Source: Mauremys mutica (lineage: Eukaryota > Chordata > Testudines > Geoemydidae). Taken from it: a stretch of 64,000 nucleotides of DNA. Made by a program: the position numbers and the translations under genes. The notes beneath the pieces are model-generated. The model was not told the origin of the DNA and searched no databases. It worked only from the letters and a program-made list of their open reading frames with translations. The stretch lies in the NCBI RefSeq assembly GCF_020497125.1, contig NC_059072.1, forward strand, positions 71,121,697-71,185,696, given 5' to 3'. How positions within the stretch are numbered: the stretch's first letter is position 1; each line of letters begins with the position of its first letter. This document shows, one piece after another, positions 22,098 to 34,984 of this stretch.

Positions 22098-25000
22098 TCT
22101 TTGAGCAATTATCCACACAGATTGCACTCTGGGTGCACATGTACCTCAGGCATGTGAGGTTGGATTCTTTTGAATAGCAGTGTCCACTGGGTCCATGTTT
22201 TCACCCTGAGTGCACTTTCACTCCCTGAATCTGAAAGTATAAAGTGTGGGCCAGCCGCAACCTGCACTTAATTCCTTTTTACTGATTGTGGCTGTTATAC
22301 AGACCTTCTAGTATCCACATTCTTTGATCTTGGCAAGTAGCTAGCACAATTCTTTCTCTCACTAGGAGAATTTGTTAGCCTTAGTTCTTGTTGAAAATTT
22401 TTTTTTGCCCATTGCTTTGAAGTACTTAGTTTTAGATAAAATGGTGATAGTTCCCACTTCCTTTCCGTACAAGAGATCTCTCCTTTGTGCAGACCCCCCT
22501 TGTACAATGGCTAACCCTAAGTCACCGCGGTTAAAGAGCTCCTCCTGTGACATTGCTATGCCCATGAACAAGAGACACTCCTTGTCTCTGCTGTCCTTTG
22601 AAGAAGGCCATGCTCTGGAGTGCTGCTTAATATGCATGTCATACTTCAAGAGGACTCAGACTACAGAGGCAAAGCTGAAACTCTTCATCTTGGAAAGGTG
22701 CAAGCCTCATTGGATCTGGGTAGACCTTCAGAGACCCTCCAGGTGTCTGGTTAGCTCCAGGCTGCCAATGCCCTGATGAATTGAGATGCCACACTTGCTG
22801 GCTTTTCATAAGACCCACTTGTCAGCTGCATAGATGACGTGTTCAGAAACGGGCCCTAAAAAGCATCACTTCAGGGACCAGGGCAGGCACCAATCCTCCT
22901 CTCCAAGCATGGGATGAAGAAAGCCTCTCCTAAGGCTCACTCCTCCAAAAGCCTTGAAGTGGAATCCTATACCAGTGCCCCAGCACCAAACCCAAAGTTG
23001 CTGTAGATGGCTTCTTCCCATACCAAGAACAGTGCTGCCTCCAAGGTTTGATAGAAAGACACAGGTTTTGGCAGCAAATGTATCATCATAGAGCATCCTA
23101 GCACTGTTCACATAGGCACTGGGAATTATGGCACCAAGTGTCTGTAGCCAGATCTCTTTCCTTGACACTGTTGGAGGCTTCAGTTTTGGCAGCATACCAA
23201 CTCTGTATGTCAGCACTACTCCTCTCCACAGCACCTGTGAAACACCTCTCTGTAGGAATGGTATCGGACTCACCTCTCATTGGGAGGCTATGGGGGGGAA
23301 TTTCCAAACACCACAAGGTACTTTCCCACAAGATGGAGTACACCTGATAGATCTGCCCAGAGGTACATAACAGAGTTTATCCTCTGGAGTGCCTCCCACA
23401 CCTCTGTGAGTGTCACAGTGGGAATCAAGCAGAGACTACAAGGAAGAATACTTGAGGGGCACCAGAAGATCATCATGGACCCACAGAGCACACCCCACCT
23501 ACTACCCACTCATGAGCCATCCTCATTATCCCTATCAACTGAGGCTATACTGGTACCCCTACGGGGATGAATCCCTATTCCAGGAAGCTGGCTTTATCCA
23601 CAGTCTTGAGAGCCAGGTCCCTCTTGCCAAAGAACCAGCTCCAATCATCTTGGGTTCCACTTCAGTATTTAATTCAGCTTCTGGAGGGGGAGGAGGAATA
23701 CTATGGAGATCACTACTCTCCAATAGTATATCAGCCTCCAGTCACCTCATTCTGTCCAGACAAAGTGGTTAAGCCTCCATCACAGCTTTTGTGGAAGAGC
23801 TAAAAGGACTTGCTAAAAAGATTGGTGGAGATGCTGCTTATCCTGTTGCAGGTTATCCAGGAGAAGCAACACAGACTTCTGGGTATAGTGCAGCCTTCCT
23901 CTATGGGGCAATCAGCCATGCCCATTAATAACAGAGTGCTTGAAATGGCCAAAGTGATTTGACATAGGCTGGCCTTGGTCACATCAAATATCAAAAAGTG
24001 CTGAGAGGAGTTTGCTGTAGGGTTGGAATATTTTTACCAACACACTAGTCCTCATGAGAAGCCAGGCTGGCTATGCTACTTTAAGACCATCCTTTGGGAG
24101 AAAGACCAGAAGTTAGACCTCTTTGGGAGGAAGGTGTACTCCCCAGCAAGCCTGCAGATGAGAGTAACCAATTATCAGGAGCTGTTCCCCAAATACAATT
24201 TATTTTATATGGGACAAACTTTGCAATTTTATGGACAGACTTGTGAAAAACCAGCATGAAGAAGTGAAGTCCCCTTTGATAGAAGGCCAGCTCACAGCCT
24301 GAATGGCTCTCCAAGGGGCGCTCAAAGTATCAGACACAACAGCCAGAACAATGGTTGATGCCATGGTGATGAGGAAGTCTGCTTAGTTTTAAGGCATTGG
24401 GCATTCCAAGGGAGGTCCAGGTTACCACTGAGGACCTCCTATTCAAGGGCAATTACCTCTTTAATAGTGGTACATATGAAGTGCTCCATATACTTTAAAG
24501 ACTCCAGAACAATCTTAAGATTCTTGGGCCTGTATGTACCAGCCTCCAAGGAGGAAGAATCCAAAACAACAGCAGATGTTCTACCGATAGGAATCACAGT
24601 CTCAGTATGGTACTAAGCAACAGTCCAAGGAGATCCCGAGGAAGAAGCAGTGATTTTTACGAGAGGCAACCCTCTGCTTCTTCCTTGGCTGCTCCATAAC
24701 TTGGGGCTTCAGGAAAGAACCAGTTTTGATGTGTGTGTTGAGACTCTGGCTGGATCCCTCCAACACTCCTTTTGGCAACTGGCTGGCATGGGATAACCTC
24801 ATATCTGTGGATCCTGCAGATAATCAGCAATCCAGTTTCAAAATGTTTCTGTCCCCTCCTCATCCATCCTGTCCATCTTCAGGAACCTTTCTCATGGGAG
24901 ATTGTTTAAACAAGATGTGGACTCCTTCATTCAGCTGGGATGGGTAGAGGAAATGCCACAGAGTTCAGAGGCAGGGGATTTTATTCTAACTGTTTCTTAA

Positions 25001-25880
25001 AAAGAAGAAAGGGGTTGGAGACCCATCCTTGATCTTTATCTCAAACTTCTTTGGTTGTTTCAAATTCCATATGTCTAACCTTGCTTCTGTGATCCCCTCT
25101 CTTGATCCCATGGGCTGGTTCATGGTTCTCTGCACCTCCTAGGCTCTAGAACAAACTGGTGGAGTGACTCATCAGAGATTTATCTGAGAACCATGAGTCC
25201 TGCTTCAAGATTGCAGACCTACTTAAGCCTCTTGCACAAATAGGGATTTACAAAAGTGCCTGAGCTTCTATTCCAGGGAGACATGAGACATGAGTGCAGG
25301 TTGCCTTTTGGATGCCCTCCTTATTGTGTGGGCTCCTGGTCTATTATATACCTGTACATCAATGCCCATGATACCCAGGTTCTTCAGGAAATGGAGGCAG
25401 TACACAGTTCAGGTCATTATGATAGCACGAACATGGGCCAGATAATTTAGTACTCAACCCTTATTAACCTGTCAGTATGGAGGAGACTCATGACCTTGCT
25501 AGTCCTACTGAATCTGGTCTCGCAGAACAATGGCCCAATCCTGCATCCAAATCGGACATCCCTGAATCTGGCATCTTGGATGCTAGCTGGTTGACATCTG
25601 TAGAAAAAGCTGCTCTGCTGCATGTTCAAGACATCTTGGTCCAAAGCAAGAAACCCTGGACCAGAGTGACAAAAAAAGCCCAGTGGAAGAGATTTTCTAT
25701 GTGGACAAGGCAGCACTGGATTTCTCCAGTAGCAGCTCCAATTCCAGTTGTACTGGACTATTTACTTCCTTTAAAATTATAAAGTGTATCCCTGAGTTCA
25801 GTAAGAACACACCTGGCAGTGATCTCTGTGAGCCATCCTTCTGGACGAGGCTACACCTCTCATAGTGGCAGAATTCATCA
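22098..25880 (+). mobile_element. Degraded DIRS element (+ strand)
   Basis: A terminal-repeat-like start (TTTCTTTGAGCAATTATCCA) is followed by gag remnants (EEGHALECCLICMSYFKRTQ at 22597; GRKVYSPASLQMRVTNYQEL at 24128, matching the RKVYSAGGLQLRI block of the 0.4-7 kb copy). RT traces follow at 24970-25060 (FLKKKKG, with shifted frames). The start of the tyrosine recombinase lies at 25597-25782 (AALLHVQDILVQSKKPW, AQWKRFSMW, PIPVVLDYLLPLK). RNase H and the recombinase C-terminus are missing, and the copy stops near 25880. Many stops mark it as old. Confidence 0.7.
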
Positions 25881-26034
25881 TGTTTTCCTGTCATCAGAGC
25901 TCTCTGCCTCTCCAGCTCCCAGAGCTGGCTGGAATAGGGGCACAGGCGGGGTGGGGGAGTAGGGGGGGAAGGAGGGGAGAGACCAGGCAAGCAGGGCTCT
26001 GTGCTTCACTAATACTGTGGGAAAGCTTTTATCA

Positions 26035-26327
26035 GGGCTGGTCTACACTGGGGGGGGATCGATCTAAGATACGCAACTTCAGCTACGTGAATAGCGTAGC
26101 TGAAGTCGAAGTATCTTAGATCGAGTTACCTACCGTCCTCACAGCGCGGGATCGATGTCCGCGGCTTCCCCTGTCGACTCCGCTACCACCGTTCGCGTTA
26201 GTGGAGTTCCAGAGTCGACAGGAGCGCGTTCGGGGATCGATATATCGCGTGTAGATGAGATGCAATATATCGATCCCCGAGAAATCGATTGCTACCCGCC
26301 GATACGGCCGGTAGTGAAGACGTACCC
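26035..26327. mobile_element. Harbinger-like MITE (TCA duplication)
   Basis: TCA flanks both ends (26032-26034 and 26328-26330). The termini are GGGCTGGTCTACACTGGG and the inverted GTAGTGAAGACGTACCC. The interior is rich in ATCGAT palindromes (GGATCGATATATCGCG, ATATCGATCCCCGAG) and CpG. The same family, in opposite orientation, lies at 37432-37740. Three-base duplications point to PIF/Harbinger-type transposition. Confidence 0.68.
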
Positions 26328-27311
26328 TCAGTTTCGCTAGCAGAAAGTGAAATTGACAAGAGCCTTTTGGACAAACAGCCAAGGTGCCAACATTATGATT
26401 TTCCTGTTGAAAAATCAAAATTTTCATGTGGAAAATGTCAGTTTTGCAAAAAGGGCATTTTTAGCCAGAAATTTTTGACCATTTCTAGCTGACTGGCATA
26501 TATTAATCTAGTTGATGGCCTTCAGACCCTTTTAGAATGCTTTGTTGCCATGCAAATTGAGATATACCCTCTTTGCAGTTAACCTAGAAAGCATAGCTGA
26601 TCATAAACATAACTATAGAATACTAAGTGTTAAAATTTCCAGGATTTACTTAGGAGCCACCATGCATACTGGACAAGTTGGACACCATCTATCACAGATA
26701 CAAAAAGGGAAATTAGATTGTTTGAATAACACGTTTCTTATGGTGCAGTTGTAATGAATTTAAGGCAGCCCACGTTCAAGAATTGAAGGAAAATTAGTTA
26801 CAATAATGTCAAACAGCCCCAGTGGCTCAAAACCAATAATATAATTTATTTGGTGATGTTACAAAACCAAAAATATTACAGGAATTGGGCTGGGGATCAA
26901 GTAACTAGTTGGCCATGATACTTAAACTTTTTTTTTTTTTAAAGTGTCAGCCAGGCTCCAGACATTGCAGAAAGTCAGTCAGTCATTCTTCTAAGCAAAT
27001 AGCTTGTTCAAATTTACATGAGAAAATATAACCAGTGGTCTATGATACGTATTCCAAGGGTTATATGTGTGGGCATATGTACACATAATATCTATTTTGT
27101 TTAAAAAAGTAATTTTTTGTTGTTGGATATAACATCGTTTTCCTACCAATAAAGTTATTAAAAGCAGAACGAGGAGAAAAATAAGGTATTTTAAGTATTC
27201 AGAAGATAAAATAAAAGGCTGCTAATACACAAAAATGAAAAAGAATGAAAGCATATTTTTACTATCCATTAAATGGTTGTCCACAAATAATTAAATGCAA
27301 ATACTTTACAC

Positions 27312-28322
27312 TTATTCATAGATTCATAGATGGTAGGGCTGGAAGGGACCTCGAGAGGTCATCGAGTCCAGTCCCCTGCCCTCATGGCAGGACCAAATAC
27401 TGTCTAGACAATCCCTGATAGCCATTTATCTAACCTACTCTTAAATATCTCCAGAGATGGAGATTCCACAACCTCCCTAGGCAGTTTATTCCAGTGTTTA
27501 ACCACCCTGACAGTTAGGAACTTTCTCCTAATATCCAACCTAAACCTCCCTTGCTACAGTTTAAGCCCATTGCTTCTTGTTCTATCCTTAGAGGCTAAGG
27601 TGAACAAGTTTTCTCCCTCCTCCTTACGATACCCTTTTAGATGCCTAAAAACTGCTATCATGTCTCAGTCTTCTCTTTTCCAAACTAAACAAACCAAATT
27701 CTTTCAGCCTTCCTTCATAGGTCATGTTCTCTAGACCTTTAATGATTCTTCTCTGGAACCTCTCCAATTTCTCCACATCTTTCTTGAAATGCGGTGCCCA
27801 GAACTGGACACAATATTCCAGTTGAGGCCTAACCAGCACAGAGTAGAGCGGAAGAGTGACTTCTCATATCTTGCTCACAACACACCTGTTAATGCATCCC
27901 AGAATCACATTTGCTTTTTTTGCAACAGCATCACACTGTTGACTCATGTTTAACTTGTGATCCACTATAACCCCTACATCTCTTTCTGCCGTACTCCTTC
28001 CTAGACAGTCTCTTCCCATTCTGTATGTGTGAAATTGATTGTTCTTTCCTAAGTGGAGCACTTTGCATTTGTCTTTATTAAACTTCATCCTGTTTACCTC
28101 AGACCATTTCTCCAATTTGTCCAGATCATTTTGAATTATGACCCTGTCCTCCAAAGCAGTTGCAATCCCTCCCAGTTTGGTATCATCTGCAAACTTAATA
28201 AGCATACTTTCTATGCCAATATCTAAGTCGTTGATGAAGATATTGAACAGAGCCGGTCCCAAAACAGACCCCTGCGGAATACCACTTGTTATACCTTTCC
28301 AGCAATCTGATAGCTTTCTTTG
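27312..28322 (-). mobile_element. CR1 LINE, 3' segment
   Basis: The 3' tail is seen on + as ATTCATAGATTCATAGATGG at 27315. The - strand encodes [20 protein letters not shown] and [12 protein letters not shown] (28285-28170), and then a C-terminal domain with [11 protein letters not shown]. Frameshifts occur around 27850. It joins at about 28322 to a piece of the same LINE in the opposite direction (next entry). Confidence 0.9.
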
Positions 28323-28545
28323 ATAGGATAACGAGTCTTGTGGATAAGGGATGTGGTATACCTAGACTTTAGTAAGGCATTTGATATGGTCTTGCATGAT
28401 ATTCTTATCAATAAACTAGGCAAATACAACTTAGATGGGGCTACTATAAGGTGGGTGCATAACTGGCTGGATAACCATACTCAGAGAGTAGTTATTAATG
28501 GTTCCCAATCCTGCTGTGCCAGTATTCCTCAACACTAGTTAATGC
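28323..28545 (+). mobile_element. CR1 LINE, inverted upstream segment
   Basis: The + strand reads [40 protein letters not shown] and CCASIPQH. In an intact CR1 this stretch lies immediately upstream of the SGIPQGSVLG motif that starts the neighbouring - strand piece. Upstream and downstream RT parts are therefore head-to-head, as in twin-priming inversions. Confidence 0.85.
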
Positions 28546-28791
28546 AAATATCCTGGAGGAGAGAAGGTTAATTCAATACTGATTTTTGTGGCTACAAAAC
28601 CTGGAGTTGTAAATACGAATGATGTATTAAAATGCAGAAGTGCTTGATTATGCTTCCTGCAAGCGTTCGTCAAATCTTAAATATTAGGGCATTATCTTAT
28701 TTATGCCAGGCACAGAGGGGGAAAAAGATCTCTTGCTCCCAAGTTTCACATTGCACAACTTCATTATATTTTATTTTCTTGTGAAGAATCA

Positions 28792-29085
28792 GTTTGGCTG
28801 TGTCTGTACTGCACTGCAATATGGACTACGGGGCTGTGAATTGCAGCACCTGCCAAAGAGTTGTGCTGTAATTCACCTGTGTGGTCACTGTTGGCGTGAA
28901 CTAAAAGGTACCTGGTTTGCATTAACGATGGCCTTTCCAGACCAGTGTTATGTTAATGCAGACTAGATATCTTTTTGTTTGCACCAGCAGAGTTTGTGGG
29001 GCAGTTACAGCACAGCACTTTGGTGCACTCTGCAGTTCATATCTCTGTAGTCCTAGTTGTTGGGCTGTGTAAACAAGCCTTCAGT
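28792..29085. mobile_element. Putative MITE
   Basis: The left end reads TTTGGCTGTGTCTGTACTGC and the right end GGGCTGTGTAAACAAGCCT, whose inverse resembles other reptile TIR families with a GTCTACAC-like word. The interior is rich in GCAGT/ACTGC repeats. The inverted ends match only loosely, so this is tentative. Confidence 0.35.
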
Positions 29086-29217
29086 GTCTACATTGAAGAT
29101 TGGATACCAGACTTAAATGACCAATATCTGATCCAGCATGGCAAATCCTGTGTTCCTATAGTATACTGAAATTTTAGCATTTTTTACTTACCTCACTAAT
29201 GCTTTTCTTTTTATCAG

Positions 29218-29282
29218 GATGTAGATATGATGGATCAAAATGGAATGACACCTTTAATGTGGGCAGCTTACAGAACACACAG
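29218..29282 (+). CDS. ZDHHC17: ZDHHC17 internal exon (d): ankyrin repeat
   Basis: The acceptor is TTATCAG (29211-29217) and the donor GTAATA (29283). The exon begins in phase 0 and reads DVDMMDQNGMTPLMWAAYR, then TH, ending with AG of a split serine codon (65 nt). It matches human residues about 182-203. The ankyrin repeat here has the TPLMWAA variant of the TPLH motif. The exon is only 657 bases upstream of the next one, the shortest intron visible in the gene here. Confidence 0.96.
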
Positions 29283-29939
29283 GTAATAAACTCATTATAA
29301 TACAGACCTGTTCAAAGCACTCTGCCTTCATCAGACAATATAAAATACAAAGACAAACAAGTCACTGTCTTTTTAACGAGCTAAATTATTCCCACAATGC
29401 CATCAAACCTACTATAATTTGCCTGATTTATGACCATTAGTGAAGAAGAGAGGACGCTGTTTGACATTATTACTGTGTTTTCTTCCTTCTCCCTTCTCTG
29501 CTTCTCCTTCTTCTATAGGAGTTGTGTGATGATGAGAAATGAGAAAAGTTTCGTACCCTCACTGCTATGCATCAAATATGTAGACATTTGCATGGTATTA
29601 CATGTTTATAATGATATTGTCACTTTTCTGTGTTACATGGGAAAATAAGAATTTATATGAAAATATGTGCTCTACTACCATCTAGAAGAAACTTTGTTAC
29701 ACTTACTGATTAATTTATAGCTCTGTGCCGATTCCATTGGATTCAAAAGTAGTTTTATAATTTATTGCAGTGGGAGCAGAATTGGCCATTAGTACATAAC
29801 ACTATAAAAAAGGGGTGTTCTGATTAATATTGTCTGAGTTGATACACTAAAATACTTAAGTAGATCAAACTCATGGACAAACAAAGTCCATTGTGATTTT
29901 TAATTCTTTATAGATCTAACCAAGCTTTTATTTTTCTAG
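29283..29939 (+). other. Short ZDHHC17 intron, no features seen
   Basis: This 657-bp GT-AG intron contains no recognisable mobile element and no other feature. A pyrimidine-rich run at 29475-29515 has no clear role. Confidence 0.7.
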
Positions 29940-30102
29940 TGTGGATCCAACTCGATTGCTGCTTACTTTTAATGTTTCCATTAATCTTGGGGACAAATAT
30001 CACAAAAATACAGCACTACATTGGGCTGTGCTAGCAGGAAATACTACAGTCATTAGTCTTCTACTAGAAGCTGGAGCTAATGTTGATGCCCAAAATATCA
30101 AG
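29940..30102 (+). CDS. ZDHHC17: ZDHHC17 internal exon (e): ankyrin repeats
   Basis: The acceptor is TTTTTCTAG (29931-29939) and the donor GTAAAC (30103). The first base (T) completes the serine from the previous exon. The product reads VDPTRLLLTFNVSINLGDKY, then TALHWAVLAGNTTVISLLLE and AGANVDAQNIK, ending on a codon boundary (163 nt). It covers human residues about 204-257 and the last well-formed ankyrin repeats. Ile replaces the Val I recall in NVSVNLGD. The downstream intron is 12.1 kb and carries hAT, DIRS and Harbinger-like insertions. Confidence 0.97.
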
Positions 30103-30718
30103 GTAAACATTTTAATCTTTTATTATAAGTGATGTACAGTAATACAGAAATAACGTAAAATCTATGACTCTTGATTATTACTAGAAATTAGATAATTGCT
30201 AGGAGCTGATGCGGGGTCATGATAATACTGAGCAAACTATGCAACTATATTTGGGACCCATTTTTCAGCAAGAGTAGCCTATACCCTCTAATTCTGCATC
30301 TGCAAAAATACATTTGTGAGGATGTGTATCTGCAAAAACACATAAGCAATTGTTTTGTGCATTCAAAAATGTGCACATCAGTTTTTGTGGGAGCATATGC
30401 TTCTGAGTATAAAATTGGAAGACTACGACTGAAAATTTAATCTTGCTAAAAGTTTTGGGGTGATTTGAGGTGTGGGATATTTGCTGTTTTCTGGAAAGAG
30501 GACAGAAGCTCCAATTTGTACCATCTCACAAGGCAGTCAGAATGTTCCATAACTACAGAATATTGGTTAAAGGAAAATAATTGTCTCACTTCTCCCATGT
30601 GACTAAGTTTTGCTTGATGGTAGGGATGTGGTGGAGTCATCAGGGAACTAGTTACAGTTCTGTGGTTTAGCACTAGAACAGCCAAGTAGCTGCGCTAACT
30701 TATGCCACTGGCACAAAG

Positions 30719-30998
30719 TCCCTATGTCTACACTGAAATAAAAGACCCATGACATAGTCATGGCTGGCCTGGGTCAGCTGGCTTAGGCTGCAGGGCTGTA
30801 AAACTGTGATGTAGATGTTTGGACTGGAACCTGAGCTCTGAGACCCGCTTGACGGGGGTGGGTCTCAGAGCCCAGGCTCCAGCCTGAGCCTGAACATCTA
30901 CACTGCTATTTTTAGTCCCCCAACCTGAGCTGTGCAAGCCAGAGTCAGCTAACCTGGGCTCTGAGACTGGGCCACTGTTTTTATATTGCAGTGTACCC
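30719..30998. mobile_element. TIR MITE (GTCTACACTG family)
   Basis: The left end is CCCTATGTCTACACTGAAAT and the right end TATTGCAGTGTACCCTAA. The interior has inverted internal blocks (GAGCTCTGAGACCC against GGGTCTCAGAGCCC; AGCCTGAGCCTGAACATCTA). A related copy lies at 35898-36173. No coding capacity. Confidence 0.6.
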
Positions 30999-31563
30999 TA
31001 AGTGATCAGTAGATAATTGGAATAATGGAGCTGCAACACCTCAGCCATTTACCATACACCCTGTATGCTAGAGTTGTGGCCGTTGGCATAAAAGCAGGCT
31101 CTGCTACTTGTGCATGCCAGAGGTGTGTTCATCTCCACAAGGGAGATTCTCCAGTGGCCATTTTTAGCTTGAATTCTGGGTGGCACAATAAGGATGGACA
31201 GACTGGAAAACCCAGCCTGATATTTGCAGTTATAACATACCGCAGTGGTATAGGTCAGTTAATTTGTTATATGGGTTCATACGAGATGATCCAGGCATTT
31301 GTCTTATGTTGTCAGCCACAGAGGCAATCAACTTATGAACTTTAAGTACTGTACATATTTTATTTGAATTCACACAGAATTGTTAAGGGTATCCATTTTC
31401 TTGGCCAGTGTGGGTCAGACCCACAAGCAAGTGCAATATAAGTTTACAGCAATTGAAGCTGTGTTATTGCATTCTAGACTGTCACAAATCTTGGTGATCT
31501 TGAATGAAAATTTATCACAAAGTCTGCGTTGCTTTTTTGTGCTTTGAACCAAAGCAGCTAGCC

Positions 31564-32306
31564 CAGGGATGGGCAAACTTTTTGGCCTGAGGGCCGCATC
31601 AGGTTTCTGAAATTGTATGGATGGCCGGTTAGGGGAGGCTGTGCCTCCGCAAACAGCCAGGTGTGGCCCAGCCCCTGCCCCCGATCTGACCTCCACTACA
31701 CTTCTTGCCTCCTGACGGCGCCCCCCGGGGACCCCTGCCCCATCCACCCTCCCTGCTCTCTGTCCCCTGCCTTCCCCCGGACCCTCCACTACCCCCTTCG
31801 TGATTGCTCCCCCCCCCTCCCCCCGGGATCCCTGCTCCATCCAACCACCCCTTTTCCCTGACCGCCCCCAGACACCCCTCCCCTAACTGCCCCCCCCCCG
31901 CTACCCCATCCAACTCCTCCTCCTCTTCCTGACTGCCCCTCCAGGACCCCTGTTCCCATTCAACCCCTCTGTTCCCTGCCCTCTGACTGCCCCGCCCCCT
32001 ATCTAACCCCCTCCCTGCTCCCTGTCCCCTTACCATGCTGCCTGGAGCACCGGTGGCTGGTGGCGCGGCTGCACTAGGACAGGCAGTCGTGCAGCACAGA
32101 GCACCGAGTCAGGCCCCGGCTCTGCAGCTGTGCTGCCCCAGGGGCTCCCTGCTCCGCCGCCCAGAGCATTACGCCGCTGAGACTGTGGGAGAGGGGGAAC
32201 AATGGGGAGGGGATGGGGACTAGCCTCCTGGGCCAGGAGCTCAGGGCCGGACAGGACAGTCCCGCAGGCCGGATGTGACCTGCGGGCCGTAGTTTTTCCA
32301 CCTCTG
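31564..32306. mobile_element. hAT MITE with 8-bp duplication AGCTAGCC
   Basis: AGCTAGCC occurs exactly at 31556-31563 and 32307-32314. The ends are CAGGGATGGGCAAACTTTTT and GTAGTTTTTCCACCTCTG, inverted and CAG-initiated as in hAT elements. The interior is extremely C-rich (31670-32030, CCCTGCCC/CCCTCC-type), followed by a GC-rich tract. A 43-base terminal fragment of the same family sits at 43170-43212. Confidence 0.75.
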
Positions 32307-32490
32307 AGCTAGCCTCACACATTTGCTTGCATGACTATGCTGTAATACTCTACTAGTTATCTGTATAGTTAACCATGGATGTGTTATATTTTCAGCCTCA
32401 ACTCTTACAAGCCCACACATGCAGCTACTTTCTGTGTCATCTCTTCAACTATTAATTATAAAATGACCTATATATGCAGTGTATACATAG

Positions 32491-32571
<81 letters not shown>
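32491..32571. repeat. (TA)n microsatellite
   Basis: About 81 bases of nearly pure TA dinucleotide with one C interruption (TACATA at 32530). Expected to be polymorphic and cruciform-prone. Confidence 0.95.
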
Positions 32572-32578
<7 letters not shown>

Positions 32579-34485
32579 ATCACTTCACCAAAAATATTGC
32601 TTATCATAAAGGGATATCCTTTATTCTGGAACAGTATATTGTATCCTCTCCTCAGTTATTGGGAGGCAGCAGCAGTCAGACAGAAAATAGGCTTTTAACC
32701 TGCTGGATCATGGTATGTTCTCCACAGACATTCATTCTCTGTCACAGGTGCTTACTCCCTAGTCCATGATTTTCAAAGTCAAATATAGAAAGGAACAACA
32801 GATGGATAGAAGAAAATGTGTAACCACTGACCTAAAAAGCTGGATAAACTGTTGTGTAATGAAGTAGCCAGATAGATCTTACTTATTAGAAAGAATAAGA
32901 TAATTGTGGGTGATTCATAAAACAAATGGTGATGACTCTTATTGTGAAGTTATGTGGTCTCTGTAGACAGTGTGGGTTGATTCTGAACAGACACAGCAGC
33001 TGTCCAAATCTTGCGGCAAAAGCTCCTATTCTGTATTACTTAATAAAATAATGGAGTGAGAGAGACCATAGTATGGCCATGTGCATATCTCATGTACAGA
33101 AGCATCTCCTCTTTCTACCTAGGACAAATCCATAACTTTGCCATAATGAATTTTAATAGAAATCAGACAAGGAACTTTTTTTGTCATAAATAGTCCTTAC
33201 TAGTACATTATAGAATTAATCAGGCAATTTGAGTTTTGGAAATGATAGCTCCATTTTGTGACTCCTGCAAAGTACAAACAGTTTCAAAGCCTAAATATTC
33301 AACTTTAACACTCACTCCAGGTATAAAGCTGTGTGTTTTTTTGGGGGGAAGAGGCATGGGCATGTTTTGATTTAAATGAAAAGCTTAGTAAACTCTCAGA
33401 GTGAATGTAAAGGCAGGCCTTTGAACAACTTTTTCTTGCGAGAGCACTATAAAAGGAAATTTGCAAGGAAGGGCCAGCAGTTTATCCCCCTTCAGGCTGG
33501 GAAAACAATTTAAGAAAAATGTTTTAAATGTAAGAAAAACTGAGATCTTCTTGAATGTCTAATCTAATGTGACAGAACTTTCTCAGGGGAAAGTTAAAAC
33601 TCCAGATAAGCACAATAGATTTAGGGGAGTTTTAAATGCAGTCTGTTCTGTAAAGGTGAGTCAATAAAGGATCACAACTACATGTCTAGTGTAAAGACAG
33701 ATAGTAGTGAATTCTGAACCCAAAGAGTGCTTGTAGCAACTTCTTACCTAGTGTCCCCATGTAAGAATAACAACATTTGTATGTAATGCAGTACACGTTG
33801 GGAATAATACTCTTAATATGCCTCCATGTGACAAATCATCAGACTCAATAATTTTTAGAGCTAGAGTTTATGAAAGTCTCTCTACCTTTACTAGGCTTGT
33901 CTAATAGACTAACTTAGTCCTTATGCTATCTCTCTGTAAGCTTTGGTAGTTCTCATAAAAGGGGCATGGTTTTCAGGAGTAAAATTATAGATGATCTCTG
34001 CTGATTAGATATCATAAATATGCATACCAAATCCTTGGCAATTCTGTAACCACTAATAGTGGCTCAGGTGCTGTCTTAAGTTAATTTCTTATTGCATTGT
34101 GCATGAGAGTTAGAGGGAGAGGTGGGGCTCGAAAACTTTACTAGATAGCCACTAGCTGAAAAACTAAACCTACTAGTAAATATCAGAGACAGGAGGGGAA
34201 GAATTTATCATCAAGGTCCAGGGGTAACATCCCAATTAGATTGCCAAACCCAAGCACTTGGAAGTGGGTAACTGCTGAAATTTTGCCATGTTGCTGTCTC
34301 TAAAGAGATGGAAACTTTTGTCTTTCGTAGCAATCGTTGTTAATAGTAGCAGCGTATCTCAGAAAGAAGGACATTCAAATCTATTCTTATATCAAGAAGT
34401 GATTGATCAAGGACAGATCCTAGAAGGAGATGGCAGTTAGCCTGGCATATAGGGCAGGAGGCATAGCTGAGACAATTATGAAAAA
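32572..34485 (+). other. ZDHHC17 intron, apparently unique
   Basis: 1.9 kb of AT-rich sequence. I see no repeat ends, ORF similarity or RNA gene. Confidence 0.55.
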
Positions 34486-34984
34486 TAGTTTCTTATCCCA
34501 TCAGACACAAGACTTTATAGTAACCTTGGTCAATTCTAGGTTGGCGAGAGCATAGCTTTCTGACAACAGATTTCTGTGGGTGCAGTTGCTGTTACTCAGA
34601 ATAAAAATGAAACTGACTGCGACAGTATGGGTGTGTCTGTGGTTGCTAGGCCATATATCAGTGTGCATGTACAGAATGCCACTTGCCAGACTTCACCTGC
34701 GGCCACCCCAGCTCTGGCTCAGGTCTTTCTATTCCCTGTTGAGACACCAGCTGAACAAGAATATTTTGGTTCCTTCTCATGTCATCACAGAACTGAGGTG
34801 GAAGAAAACCAAGAATGTTCATGGTGAGAGGATTCCATTCTCTTCCATCTCCCCAACAAGAACTTTAACATCCATGTATCAGGCATGGTTGGGAAACCCA
34901 TCTGTACCATCTACAAATTCAGGGGACCTGTTCCTCAGAAGACATAGGTCTCCACATTGTAGGAGAAAGAGAGCCTAGAGCACT

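Noticed and set aside
31415..32223. Glycine- and proline-rich frames
   Set aside because: They lie in the C-rich interior of a hAT MITE defined by an exact 8-bp duplication.
32379..32609. 76-codon frame of alternating Ile-Tyr
   Set aside because: It is a translation of the TA microsatellite.
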